From Paraherbaspirillum soli (GTDB taxonomy: Bacteria; Pseudomonadota; Gammaproteobacteria; Burkholderiales; Burkholderiaceae_D), in the NCBI RefSeq assembly GCF_042654985.1, contig NZ_JBHSMT010000030.1:76769-140768 (forward strand): 64,000 bases of DNA, read 5' to 3'. Below the pieces are notes generated by a model. That model searched no databases. It worked only from the letters and a program-made list of their open reading frames with translations, and was not told the DNA's origin. Of the stretch, positions 47,624 through 55,782 are shown one piece after another. The stretch's first letter is position 1. Each line of letters begins with the position of its first letter. The position numbers were made by a program, and so were the translations under genes.

Positions 47624-47652
47624 ACTATAGACGTATTTGGGGGCTATGACAA
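47624..47652 (-). promoter_or_regulatory. Sigma70-like promoter of the small-gene leader (copy 2)
   Basis: TTGTCA (47652-47647) and TATAGT (47629-47624) on the minus strand with a 17-bp spacer. Transcription would start near 47617 and run through the seqA-like site, the terminator, the C4-like RNA and the gene. Confidence 0.75.
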
Positions 47653-47698
47653 TCCGCGCCGTCAGCGCCGTTCTGGCGCTTTCCGGAAATAAATCGAC

Positions 47699-49471
47699 CT
47701 AATCGACGTCGCATGGATCAATATCAACCGACGCGCCATCTTTAAAACATTTCTTCGTCACGGTAATCGCCTCCTTAGTCTCTTTAGGAAGGATCTTGGA
47801 AAAAAGTTTCCCCGCATTAGGAAACAGCAGAGAAGACGTACTGGCACTAGGCTTCGGCTTTTCATAGTAGATCGTCTCGCCATGCAATACGCCATTCTTC
47901 TGCAGATAATGCGCCGCCTTGCGGACCCCTTTGAAGGTGATCACCTCCGTGCGTCCTGGACTGAGCGGAAGCTCAACACTGGTGTATGGGCCTTCGAATG
48001 AATTCTTAAATCCTCTTTCGTCGTAAATCGTATTAACGACGGTAACTGAACGTGGATTTTCTTGTTTATCAGCCTGCTGGTATTTGAACGTGACGCCTTC
48101 ACTTCTCAGTTGCGCTTTCTTTTTCATTTCCTCATTTTTGACAGGGTCCTTGTACTCGTTGATGCCAGGACCTTCCGATCGATTAACGAAATTCATTAAT
48201 CCGACAGGCTTGCCATTTACCGCAGTAAAACGAACATGCGTCAGTTCGGGCACAACCGACAGCCTTGTCGCGCTATCGAAAACCTTGTTTCCGAAGATCC
48301 ACAGATCGGTCTCGCCATTCAGCTTGCCGTTGACGCAGGACGCTTGCACTGGCCACAAACGGACATCACGAAAATAATAGTCCAGCTTGCCGTCGGTTTT
48401 GTGATCGCGTTCATACGCCAGCTGTTGCTCCTGAGGCAGCTCGGATAAATCCACAAACTCTGCCGCTTTGCGCAAATCGTCGTCTGCCCCTTGGCACGGG
48501 ATCGCCACGACATTGGATGGCAGATTGAAGTAGTTAGCCTGGTTGGTGACATATCGACGCAACTCCGGCTCAATTTGTTTAATCCAGCGATTGATTTCCG
48601 CGTCATCGGTTTGCGGCAAGCCATGCACGCCATCCAAGGGCTGACGCCCGTCCGGACTTTCAATCATTTGCGGACAATCCGGACATTGGGCAGAGGCACC
48701 GAGTGTAAATCCGCGCTCCGCCCTACGCTTTGCGAGAAGTTCGTCGACATGTTTATCGATATCGGCATGCACTTTGGCGTCTTTTTTCTTGAATGCCACG
48801 CCCTCGGGGACAATACGGGCGTCTTCAGCTTTTTGCTCTTCCGGGGTGAGCTCAGGCACGCCGGTGTCCACTGCAGAACATTTATTTGCCGCTTTGACTT
48901 TAACGGGTATTAACTTAACCGCAGCCTCCGCCGAGTCAATCTTCATCACATCAAGCTGACAAGTTTTCTCGCCCACATTTAAAGTCACCTCATAGTCTTT
49001 CCCATCTTCAGGGACAAAAAAACCATCCACGTTACAAGTGACTCTTGCTATGGAAGTGTGGTTACCGGCGGTATGAAAATAATATGCTGCCTCAATGGTT
49101 AGGGGCTCATCTGCATTCACAGAGTATTCTCGATAGAAGGCTTTCGACAACGTAACGTCCCAATTTTCTAAATTGGTAACATTTGGCGTTTCTGGAATCC
49201 CCAGAGAGATATTTTTCGCTTTCCCAAACAAAATACCTAGCGCGGCTCCGAGATTACGGCCATTACGAGAAGCTTGAATCCCACGCCCGCCAACACAGCT
49301 CTTATTTTTATAAAAAGTTAGTCCGATAAGTCCATTTCCAATAAAGCGAACGCGTGCATGTCCTCCATGTTCCGTTACGCCATCTGCTGCCCACACCAAA
49401 TTACCGGCACTCAACGCACACATGAAAACGGCTGCTAAGAAGCCCTTCATGCTCTGTGTGATTTCCTTCAT
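47699..49471 (-). CDS. Exported protein of unknown function with MORN-like segments
   Basis: A 590-residue protein with a signal peptide (residues 1-29, ending N-L-V-W-A-A). The N-terminal third is beta-rich with cysteine pairs (K-N-K-S-C-V-G-G-R-G; A-R-V-T-C-N-V-D-G-F). A lysine/glutamate-rich helical stretch (about 225-275) follows. The C-terminal part contains segments such as C-V-N-G-K-L-N-G-E-T-D-L-W-I-F and Q-K-N-G-V-L-H-G-E-T-I-Y-Y-E, which resemble MORN/YwqK-type repeats. ATG 49471 is chosen for the signal peptide. It is the last gene of the minus-strand accessory run, with no recognised partner. Function unknown. Confidence 0.65.
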   Translation of the reverse strand: MKEITQSMKGFLAAVFMCALSAGNLVWAADGVTEHGGHARVRFIGNGLIGLTFYKNKSCVGGRGIQASRNGRNLGAALGILFGKAKNISLGIPETPNVTNLENWDVTLSKAFYREYSVNADEPLTIEAAYYFHTAGNHTSIARVTCNVDGFFVPEDGKDYEVTLNVGEKTCQLDVMKIDSAEAAVKLIPVKVKAANKCSAVDTGVPELTPEEQKAEDARIVPEGVAFKKKDAKVHADIDKHVDELLAKRRAERGFTLGASAQCPDCPQMIESPDGRQPLDGVHGLPQTDDAEINRWIKQIEPELRRYVTNQANYFNLPSNVVAIPCQGADDDLRKAAEFVDLSELPQEQQLAYERDHKTDGKLDYYFRDVRLWPVQASCVNGKLNGETDLWIFGNKVFDSATRLSVVPELTHVRFTAVNGKPVGLMNFVNRSEGPGINEYKDPVKNEEMKKKAQLRSEGVTFKYQQADKQENPRSVTVVNTIYDERGFKNSFEGPYTSVELPLSPGRTEVITFKGVRKAAHYLQKNGVLHGETIYYEKPKPSASTSSLLFPNAGKLFSKILPKETKEAITVTKKCFKDGASVDIDPCDVD

Positions 49472-49543
49472 ATTCTTCTTTTCCTTCTGTTTCAATTTCA
49501 AATATTGGAACGGGTCGTCCCGAATCACTAAGTTGGGCGCTAA

Positions 49544-49948
49544 CTAGGCGACGTCATCCCGATTCTTGGTTTGCGTAAGAGCGAGGCGGCCGTGCAACTT
49601 CAAAGTAACCTCCAGCGCCCGACCACCAGCCCATATTGCCAGCAGACTAAAAACAATAGCGATACTGCTAGCCCCTCCCTGCCTACTGAGCGCAACGATA
49701 GGCGTAGCGACGGCCAACAGCAGAGCGACGGCAGCAGCGATCCTGCTATGAAAACGACGTATGCAGTAGGCACACACGGCATTGACCACGCAGTCGACAA
49801 GCCCGGTTCCACCAGTCAGAAGTGCTGTGACCAGCTGTAAGGCTGCGATGATGTAAAGCGCTTTCGTCGTGACGCGAATCAAATCGAGCGCCTGAAAATG
49901 GGTTTCGACCTTCGAAAAGAATGCTTTGTTATCTGTATCTTGTTGCAT
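49544..49948 (-). CDS. Small membrane protein
   Basis: A 134-residue protein with an N-terminal soluble helix and four predicted membrane helices (about 30-48, 50-62, 71-86, 94-112), and a charged C-terminal tail (T-K-N-R-D-D-V-A). No family is recognised. It lies 72 bp upstream of the exported protein at 47699 on the same strand and close to another membrane protein. An immunity role is possible by context only. Confidence 0.6.
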   Translation of the reverse strand: MQQDTDNKAFFSKVETHFQALDLIRVTTKALYIIAALQLVTALLTGGTGLVDCVVNAVCAYCIRRFHSRIAAAVALLLAVATPIVALSRQGGASSIAIVFSLLAIWAGGRALEVTLKLHGRLALTQTKNRDDVA

Positions 49949-50024
49949 TTATCTGGATCGCTCTCGCAAAAATAAAAAGCCGCCTTCAGCGGCGGCCCCT
50001 ATGGTGCATGATCGGTTCGGACTC

Positions 50025-50351
50025 TTATTTCAGAAGCATGAATACAGCAATGACTGCCACCAAGATGGAAAAATATTGCACGGGTACCCAAAATACTGTG
50101 TGCTTCTTTTTGAGAATGATTCTTTCTTGAGTCTTAGGATCGATTAATTCGCGCCCGGGACGATTATTGAGTTTGGAGCCAAAAAACCAAAGTGCTACGG
50201 CTGACAAAATAAGACACAATGCCGGTGCCCATGGATGGGACGAGTAATAGCCATTGCCCAGGGCAGCATCAATTCCTAGCTGCCCAAGTAATACAAAAAC
50301 AATTGGAATCAATACACCTACAAATCCAAAACCTTGCCATACAATAAACAT
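50025..50351 (-). CDS. Small membrane protein, polymorphic-toxin-associated type
   Basis: A 108-residue protein with helix 1 at 8-28, helix 2 at about 43-57 and helix 3 at about 88-106. The cytoplasmic loop is R-E-L-I-D-P-K-T-Q-E-R-I-I-L-K-K-K-H-T-V-F-W-V-P-V-Q-Y. Proteins with this K-K-K-H-x-x-F-x-x-P-x-x-Y pattern recur next to Rhs and T6SS loci (from memory, no search run). RBS AAGGGG is 6 bp before the ATG. A likely orphan accessory gene. Confidence 0.65.
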   Translation of the reverse strand: MFIVWQGFGFVGVLIPIVFVLLGQLGIDAALGNGYYSSHPWAPALCLILSAVALWFFGSKLNNRPGRELIDPKTQERIILKKKHTVFWVPVQYFSILVAVIAVFMLLK

Positions 50352-50515
50352 GTAAACCCCTTATGAAATTACAACCGAATTTTCGGCATATTAAAAAAAT
50401 GAATGCACAAATCGCTGAAACACCACCTCAGCTTGTTGCTCCTAATGACCTACATGAATAACCAGCAAAAGCTCGCTTTTACCAAATACACTCAGGCCGT
50501 GTACGTAACAGTCTG

Positions 50516-50929
50516 TTAAGCTAATTTCTTCTCTAACGAGTCGAGCACCAATAACCCAACTTTTCCAGCTTTCTTTCTCGCTCTTTCTATTCCATGGCGT
50601 AGCTGTGTAGAGTCTGGCAATACATTAAATCCATACGAAGCAAGTGCATTAATCGCATCTATTGCAGAAATTACTACTTCTTCAGTATCTTTCTCGATCA
50701 AATGTAATAGCACGTCGTAAGCATGATTCACATCAGAAACTTCGCTGAGCGTTTCAGCACAAGACACAAGCCATATTTGTGGCCTTTCCTCAATCTTTTC
50801 TTTGAGAATTTCCCAGTCTTTCTCAGTGAAGGCATTTAAAATTTCTATCGCTTCCGATATACCAACGTCTGACCAATAATCATCAAACTCCCTAACCCCG
50901 TTCAAATAATCATCATACTTTTGAAACAT
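50516..50929 (-). CDS. Orphan immunity-like protein with HEAT-like helices
   Basis: A 137-residue all-helical acidic protein. The pattern W-x-x-L-K-E-K-I-E-E-R-P-Q-I-W-L-V-S-C-A-E-T-L and V-V-I-S-A-I-D-A-I-N-A-L-A-S-Y resembles short HEAT-repeat immunity proteins of polymorphic toxin systems. The sequence ends with a basic helix (E-R-A-R-K-K-A-G-K-V). AT-rich codons set it apart from core genes. No toxin adjoins it. Assignment to immunity is by shape and context. Confidence 0.6.
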   Translation of the reverse strand: MFQKYDDYLNGVREFDDYWSDVGISEAIEILNAFTEKDWEILKEKIEERPQIWLVSCAETLSEVSDVNHAYDVLLHLIEKDTEEVVISAIDAINALASYGFNVLPDSTQLRHGIERARKKAGKVGLLVLDSLEKKLA

Positions 50930-51097
50930 ATTATTTTTCCAGTTAGATAATAATTTTCAATTTAAAAATTATGACCTTTTGCTGAATAACCAGCAATACT
51001 AAAAGTTGGACTCCAAAGTCATGCGTTTGCAGCAGCGGAGATTAAAATTCTTAGCTTTAGAGCTGTATCTACAACGCTGCCTACCGTCGACATAAAT

Positions 51098-51511
51098 TTA
51101 CATGTCAATTTCAACGACAGACTCAAACGACCGCGGCATGTCAAGAAATCGACGCCACCCTTCCAGCACAACCCGCCATTCTTGCAGAGTGAATTGTCCT
51201 TCAGGTTGCCCTACCCAGTCTTTGTTAATTTCAATATCAACTTGTACACCAGAAGGCCTTAAAGTCAGGGTCACATCATTCCCCCCCGTTTCCACAAAAA
51301 TCTCCTTTCCACATTCAATTTTTCCGATAACGCGCAAAAGACGATCACAATCTTCAAATGTTTGAGCAACCGCACCCAATACATTACAAATATAAAGTTG
51401 ATAACGCAGCGCATCATCACTGTCAATCGCTTCTTGTTGCCAAATATATGTCTGCCCGCATATCGGATGAACACCACCATTAACATATGAATATTTAAGT
51501 TTCACCGTCAT
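51098..51511 (-). CDS. Orphan immunity-like protein, beta-rich
   Basis: A 137-residue protein with alternating strands: V-K-L-K-Y-S-Y-V-N-G-G-V near the start, I-F-V-E-T-G-G-N-D-V-T-L-T-L in the middle, V-D-I-E-I-N-K-D-W-V-G near 100, and a last helix W-R-V-V-L-E-G-W-R-R-F-L-D-M-P. This resembles small immunity proteins of the YacL-like kind, but no firm family can be named. It is one of a row of same-strand small genes separated by 80-190 bp. Confidence 0.6.
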   Translation of the reverse strand: MTVKLKYSYVNGGVHPICGQTYIWQQEAIDSDDALRYQLYICNVLGAVAQTFEDCDRLLRVIGKIECGKEIFVETGGNDVTLTLRPSGVQVDIEINKDWVGQPEGQFTLQEWRVVLEGWRRFLDMPRSFESVVEIDM

Positions 51512-51590
51512 CTACTTATAGATCGTTCCCCAGCACTTCGATGCACACCGGCCTTATTTGTGATTTGCCAAGACTCTTTATAAATATGGA

Positions 51591-52109
51591 TCAGTCTTGA
51601 TTGAAACTCGGCAGCATGGGTTCTTGGGAGCGGGACTTTATCATCTCAGCCCAAAGATGCGGGGTGACACCCAAGCAAGCATATCTATATAAGGCTGCCG
51701 CCGGGCTATCGGCAGCCAAAGGTATTGGCCCACCTGCTATTGAGCGCGCAAACCGATCCAACTCGGCAGCACTCGACACCGTGTGCAATTTCTCCTGCTT
51801 ACCGTCAACATCATCGAATTGACGATATTCTTTCCTTCCCTGTTTAAATTCACGACACGATATTGCCCAAGTCCATATTTCGAGTTTTCCGTGAAAATCG
51901 TTGTCAGCCTCATCGGAAACGATCTTGGTACGGATTAAGGTCCACTTCCCATCGAAATCCACAAAATCCGTGTTGAGATATTCGTCATATGGAGCGGGAT
52001 CAACCGGCGCAATCTTGGGATCGTCATAACGTAGGATATGCACCCAATTTTCTGCCTTAGCGGTCTGCAATGCCCCCAGAAGTAGCATCGCAATTGCGAT
52101 TTTCTTCAT
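51591..52109 (-). CDS. Exported protein, surface-adhesin-E-like
   Basis: A 172-residue exported protein with signal peptide M-K-K-I-A-I-A-M-L-L-L-G-A-L-Q-T-A-K-A. The domain W-T-L-I-R-T-K-I, S-C-R-E-F-K-Q-G-R-K-E-Y-R-Q-F-D and the cysteine pair S-C-R ... Y-A-C fit the small surface-adhesin E fold, also used by secreted immunity-type proteins. ATG 52109 has AAGGA 7 bp upstream. The 52116-52338 gap upstream has no gene. Its role in the array is unknown. Confidence 0.6.
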   Translation of the reverse strand: MKKIAIAMLLLGALQTAKAENWVHILRYDDPKIAPVDPAPYDEYLNTDFVDFDGKWTLIRTKIVSDEADNDFHGKLEIWTWAISCREFKQGRKEYRQFDDVDGKQEKLHTVSSAAELDRFARSIAGGPIPLAADSPAAALYRYACLGVTPHLWAEMIKSRSQEPMLPSFNQD

Positions 52110-52338
52110 TCTCAATCCTTATATATTCACTCATGTGGCCAGCAGCGTTTGTTCTGGATGTTTACTATCGCCGCTAAACGCAGCGCGCGTCGAGAACACC
52201 GTATCCGCTTGTTGAGCACGAGGTCTTGATGAACGCGATCATCGACGCTGAAGCAGACCTCCCCATGCGCAACTAGTGCAACGTCTTGTTCTTAAATCGC
52301 TTTTTTCAAACTTGCTTTTAACTTGATCTTAGTAATTG

Positions 52339-53211
52339 TTAGAAGTCATACGACTTCCAGCTACCAGCCTCATATAGAAAACCCTTGGGGCTGATGGCGT
52401 AACCAAGTTCCTTGTAGCCGGTATTGGCAAGATATGCGGCGATACGCAAGCCTTCGCTTTCGCCAGATCCGGTAACGACAACTACATTGCGGGCTGGCAC
52501 AAACGCGACCAGGCTTCCTGAAACATCAAAGGTCTTTTTGTTCCAATATTTATTGAGCAAAATCACTGATGCTTCGTAGTTTTCATCCAAAGACACCATG
52601 TAGACCTTTGCACTTCCAGCCTGATCAAGGCGACGAATGTTAACGCCTTTCTTCTCGAAATATGCCGCCAAATTCTGAGTGGCAACCAAACGAATTGTTT
52701 TCTCATCTATCCGGTTTTCTGCCAAATCTTTCTTTGTGATCATCCGCATTCCGCTCTCGGTATCGAAGACATAGAACACATATAAATCGTCGTTGATTTT
52801 GTCAAAAACAAGCGGAATCTCTTTGTCGCCCAGGCCGGCTTGTGAAAGTTGCTTTTTGACGGTTGCGAGATAATCGGCAGGTTTTACTACTGCGAAAATT
52901 GAGTTAACAGCCTTCGAGGCGAGCACTTGGCGCTGCGACTTTATGGAATTAATCTGGCTTTCGATGATGAATTGCAGTTTGGCCGGGCTGGACATGTACT
53001 GGGCGTAGGCGTTATCGAGGAATACGGTTAACTCATACCCATTTACGTCTTTTGAGTTGATCTGCAAGGGACGAACAATGTTGAATTGAACTTCTTTTAA
53101 CGCTGCTTTCGCTTGTCTTGTGAATTGTTGAGTGAATTCATCTTCTGTCATTGATGCAGCAAAAGCCAACGAGGTGACCAAGGAGAAAAGTACAGAAAAT
53201 AGTCGCTTCAT
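52339..53211 (-). CDS. Exported DUF1444-like protein
   Basis: A 290-residue protein with a signal peptide (residues 1-19, L-A-F-A-A). The mature part has N-I-V-R-P-L-Q-I, L-D-N-A-Y-A-Q-Y, I-N-D-D-L-Y-V-F-Y-V-F-D, M-R-M-I-T-K-K-D-L and A-T-Q-N-L-A-A-Y-F, which follow the DUF1444 order. Function unknown; most DUF1444 proteins are cytosolic, so export is unusual. RBS is weak. It stands in the orphan small-gene row, but is larger than immunity proteins. Confidence 0.65.
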   Translation of the reverse strand: MKRLFSVLFSLVTSLAFAASMTEDEFTQQFTRQAKAALKEVQFNIVRPLQINSKDVNGYELTVFLDNAYAQYMSSPAKLQFIIESQINSIKSQRQVLASKAVNSIFAVVKPADYLATVKKQLSQAGLGDKEIPLVFDKINDDLYVFYVFDTESGMRMITKKDLAENRIDEKTIRLVATQNLAAYFEKKGVNIRRLDQAGSAKVYMVSLDENYEASVILLNKYWNKKTFDVSGSLVAFVPARNVVVVTGSGESEGLRIAAYLANTGYKELGYAISPKGFLYEAGSWKSYDF

Positions 53212-53280
53212 AGAATTTCCATAAGAACAATGTATGGGATCAGCCTCGTCTCGTTATACATATCTTTAAGTCATTAAAAA

Positions 53281-53397
53281 TCAAAAATTTAAATTACCAG
53301 TACACATCACCCGAGATAAATAAATACAGTCTAATGAATTCCCTTCCGCTTCAGCAATGCGCACAGCTTGGTCTATGTTGGTGGATATTATTTTCAT
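53281..53397 (-). CDS. Possible truncated gene of 38 codons
   Basis: ATG 53397 with AGGA 7 bp upstream opens M-K-I-I-S-T-N-I-D-Q-A-V-R-I-A-E-A-E-G-N and stops at 53281. The reading frame is protein-like and has a sound ribosome binding site, so it may be the 5' remnant of a small orphan gene. No function can be named. Confidence 0.35.
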   Translation of the reverse strand: MKIISTNIDQAVRIAEAEGNSLDCIYLSRVMCTGNLNF

Positions 53398-53497
53398 ATC
53401 GATGTCCTAAGTCAGCCACCTTTGTTGAAGTTTGCAATATCAAACGACGTTATCTTTTCACACTATCTTGCCAACAATAATATTATTTTTTACTTAT

Positions 53498-53899
53498 TTA
53501 AAATTTTTCAAAAATTTTAAATCCTTTTTCATCTCGTATTGCGTACACACCTTCGTACTGAAACGACAATATGAAATAAGCAGAATTCAACTCCATCAAA
53601 TTATTTAAGAATAGATGTAAGTCAGCGCCGCAGTCATCGTAGTTAGCCACCACATATGTAAATGATAATCGCGCCCCTACCTTCCATAAGGCGGGACTAG
53701 AAATACCTTCTGCAAGTACTTCAGTAGGGAAAGAATTATTATTATTTCTAAAAGCAAAAAGCATATTTGAGCGCGGAAAATTGCAGCTTAGACCCCACTC
53801 TTCCTCAACGATACAATTCACGCCACTTGCCTTTAAGACTGCAATGACAACTTCTCGTGTTAGCTGTTGATCTGCTTCCAAATTAAACGTTAGTGACAT
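53498..53899 (-). CDS. Orphan immunity-like small protein
   Basis: A 133-residue acidic protein starting M-S-L-T-F-N-L-E-A-D-Q-Q-L-T-R-E-V-V-I-A-V-L, with W-G-L-S-C-N-F-P-R-S-N-M-L-F-A-F in the middle and F-I-L-S-F-Q-Y-E-G-V-Y-A-I-R-D-E-K-G near the end. ATG 53899 has GGGAAG 5 bp upstream and is preferred to an in-frame ATG at 53944. AT-rich codon use. The fold looks like a mixed alpha/beta immunity protein; no family is certain. Confidence 0.6.
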   Translation of the reverse strand: MSLTFNLEADQQLTREVVIAVLKASGVNCIVEEEWGLSCNFPRSNMLFAFRNNNNSFPTEVLAEGISSPALWKVGARLSFTYVVANYDDCGADLHLFLNNLMELNSAYFILSFQYEGVYAIRDEKGFKIFEKF

Positions 53900-54133
53900 A
53901 TCAACTTCCCTTTGTCGGTCGTACAGCCTTCCCTCCGCAATCAATTTACGAGCACCACAATGCTCTTCAGAATTTTCGCATCCGAGTCAACGCTACGATT
54001 TATGCGTGCGGAGAAACTCTAATCCGATTACGCAACTCATACTCTGTTGGATAACCGTTGACCATCGCTGTCATTGTGATTCTCTAGGAATATTTATCGC
54101 GCCACGAATGATCGGTCTTTTGGCTCGGTAAAA

Positions 54134-54478
54134 TTAAATTATTTTAAGAATCTTTAGGTCATTAAGAAACTCTTCAGCTTCATCCTGTGGCACCTCTTTG
54201 ATCATCGATTCCAGTTTATTCGCTGACAACAGACGCATGATCTCCGACCGATGAAAAGAAACCTGAGTGGGGTACCATCCCCCTGTCAGAACGAGAGCCA
54301 CGACCTCAAGCATTAATTGCTCAATAGGCAAATAGTAAGTGCCATCAAATTCAGGGCTATAGACCCATGTTGTTACTAGTTCCGAACTCCAACCTGAAAA
54401 CCCATGATCACGACAACCCACGAAATAGATTTCTAAAAATCTATTTCTAATCTCCGAGTAAGTTACACGTTCTCTCAT
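54134..54478 (-). CDS. Immunity-like protein, paralogue of 54518-54904
   Basis: A 114-residue acidic protein. The C-terminal P-I-E-Q-L-M-L-E-V-V-A-L-V-L, F-H-R-S-E-I-M-R-L-L and D-E-A-E-E-F-L-N-D-L-K-I-L-K-I align with the neighbouring upstream gene, so it arose by tandem duplication or from a related cassette. It lies 39 bp downstream of its paralogue. Probably specific for a related deaminase toxin (inference from the toxin tail at 54907). Confidence 0.65.
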   Translation of the reverse strand: MRERVTYSEIRNRFLEIYFVGCRDHGFSGWSSELVTTWVYSPEFDGTYYLPIEQLMLEVVALVLTGGWYPTQVSFHRSEIMRLLSANKLESMIKEVPQDEAEEFLNDLKILKII

Positions 54479-54517
54479 TTCACGGTCCTTTCTTTGGCGG
54501 GGGAAGTGTCACATTAT

Positions 54518-54904
54518 TCACGAAAGAATTTTTAATAGCTGCAAATCAGACTTAAATTCGAGTCTCTCGTCTTCTGGTAACGCTACAAGCATTTCGTTAA
54601 GGTCATGCGCTTCCAAAATCTTAGCGATTTTCCCTCGATGATAGGGGTCGACTGTCTCAGGACCCCGGCCGGCATTAAAAATCAAGAACAAAACCTCCAA
54701 CATTATTTGTTCCGTTGGATTGAAATAAGCGAATTCTTGTTGTTCATATGCATAAGCAATTTCATGCTCATTTTTCGACCATTCTGAATGGTGATGAATC
54801 TTGCTCCGGCAGTATGTGTAATAGCAATCCAAGAACCACCAACGCATAAGTTTGTAGGGTATGCGTTCACCATCCGGAAACACATCTTTAAAAAAATCAT
54901 ACAT
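54518..54904 (-). CDS. Immunity protein next to the orphan deaminase toxin tail
   Basis: A 128-residue protein beginning M-Y-D-F-F-K-D-V-F-P-D-G-E-R-I-P-Y-K-L-M-R-W-W-F-L-D. Central P-T-E-Q-I-M-L-E-V-L-F-L-I-F and terminal E-F-K-S-D-L-Q-L-L-K-I-L match the paralogue downstream. Its ATG follows the stop of the toxin tail by 2 bp, the tight coupling expected of a cognate CDI immunity gene. It is therefore the probable antidote of the BURPS668_1122-like deaminase whose 3' end survives here. Confidence 0.7.
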   Translation of the reverse strand: MYDFFKDVFPDGERIPYKLMRWWFLDCYYTYCRSKIHHHSEWSKNEHEIAYAYEQQEFAYFNPTEQIMLEVLFLIFNAGRGPETVDPYHRGKIAKILEAHDLNEMLVALPEDERLEFKSDLQLLKILS

Positions 54905-54906
54905 CT

Positions 54907-55080
54907 TTAGCGACCTCTTACTTTATTGGGATTGAACGCCGGAGTAGCAAATCCACCGGGCCTGCTTAACATCACACCATTATTATCAAATACCTTGACA
55001 TCGATGTTGGGATATTTAACTTTGAATTGATCGACCACACCCAAGCAACTTGGGCAGGCCGGACGTTCGGTAACGATATT
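54907..55080 (-). pseudogene. 3' end of an orphan CdiA-CT deaminase toxin
   Basis: 58 codons reading N-I-V-T-E-R-P-A-C-P-S-C-L-G-V-V-D-Q-F, followed by Y-P-N-I-D-V-K-V-F-D and ending K-V-R-G-R. The T-E-x-x-x-C-x-x-C-x-x-x-x-x-x-F ... Y-P-x-I-x-V pattern is the zinc-binding end of toxin deaminases of the Toxin-deaminase group. The catalytic H-x-E half is missing. It joins the cdiA scrap at 55081 out of frame, so no toxin is made. Confidence 0.7.
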
Positions 55081-55285
55081 GTTTGGCCCTGGCTTTCCAG
55101 GGTATGCGCGACATCCAGGTTGATGTTGTCGCGGGCGATCAGCAGCGCATCGCCTTCGGCGCTGCTGGCGTGGTCCTGGTTGCCGCTGGTGCTGCGCGAG
55201 CCGGCTTGCACCAACACCGGCGTCATCGCCGCCAGCGAGCCGTCGGCCATCGCGTCGGCATGTTTGTTGCTGCGGCCCAGGAAGC
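55081..55285 (-). pseudogene. cdiA fragment (second scrap) with a 90-bp in-frame deletion
   Basis: This piece aligns with 62295-62589 of the cdiA gene: A-D-G-S-L-A-A-M-T-P-V, S-G-N-Q-D-H-A-S-S, then directly A-E-G-D-A-L-L-I-A-R-D-N-I-N-L-D-V-A-H-T-L-E-S-Q-G-Q-T. Thirty codons present in the main gene are missing between S-S and A-E-G-D. One border abuts the toxin tail at 55080; the other lies 29 bp after the stop of the gene at 55315. Confidence 0.85.
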
Positions 55286-55314
55286 CAAGTGGGGTACTAA
55301 ATACCTATATTATT

Positions 55315-55752
55315 TCATTTAATAAGGTCTGTTTTATCTGCCGAGTCAGATTTCTCTATTTGCTGTCCAAGTACTTCATTGACAATAAATTGAATCTTAT
55401 TTTTCCCGATAGCTTCATATTCTCTTTGTAGTTTTATGAGATCGGTACACTCTTCCGCTGATTGTGGTTTCATTATTTGAATTTTCCTGCTCACTTCTTT
55501 GAGCGCATTGTCATATGCAACTGTTTCAGGAGTGGGCGGTAGCTGAGTGACTTCTTTAAGAGCCTGATTAAAATCAATGCCCTTATTTTCCTTTAAGAAC
55601 TCCACCGCAATACCGATTTGGCGACCGGTTTCACCATTCGCTTCTTTTGCTATACTTAAACTATCCTTATACTCTGCTGAATCAAAACAATTAAATGCAA
55701 AGCAAGGAACAGATACTGCGATAAGAGCGGCTGCTATAATTTTGTTCTTCAT
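55315..55752 (-). CDS. Exported small protein in the orphan immunity array
   Basis: A 145-residue protein with signal peptide M-K-N-K-I-I-A-A-A-L-I-A-V-S-V-P-C-F-A. The mature part is helical and charged, with two cysteines (N-C-F-D; E-E-C-T-D-L) that could form a disulfide. An export signal is rare for a CDI immunity protein and would suit defence against a toxin acting in the periplasm or membrane (inference). It lies 30 bp downstream of a second exported protein, so the two may form a pair. Confidence 0.6.
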   Translation of the reverse strand: MKNKIIAAALIAVSVPCFAFNCFDSAEYKDSLSIAKEANGETGRQIGIAVEFLKENKGIDFNQALKEVTQLPPTPETVAYDNALKEVSRKIQIMKPQSAEECTDLIKLQREYEAIGKNKIQFIVNEVLGQQIEKSDSADKTDLIK

Positions 55753-55782
55753 ATTTTTCTAGATAAATAATATTCTCAAATT

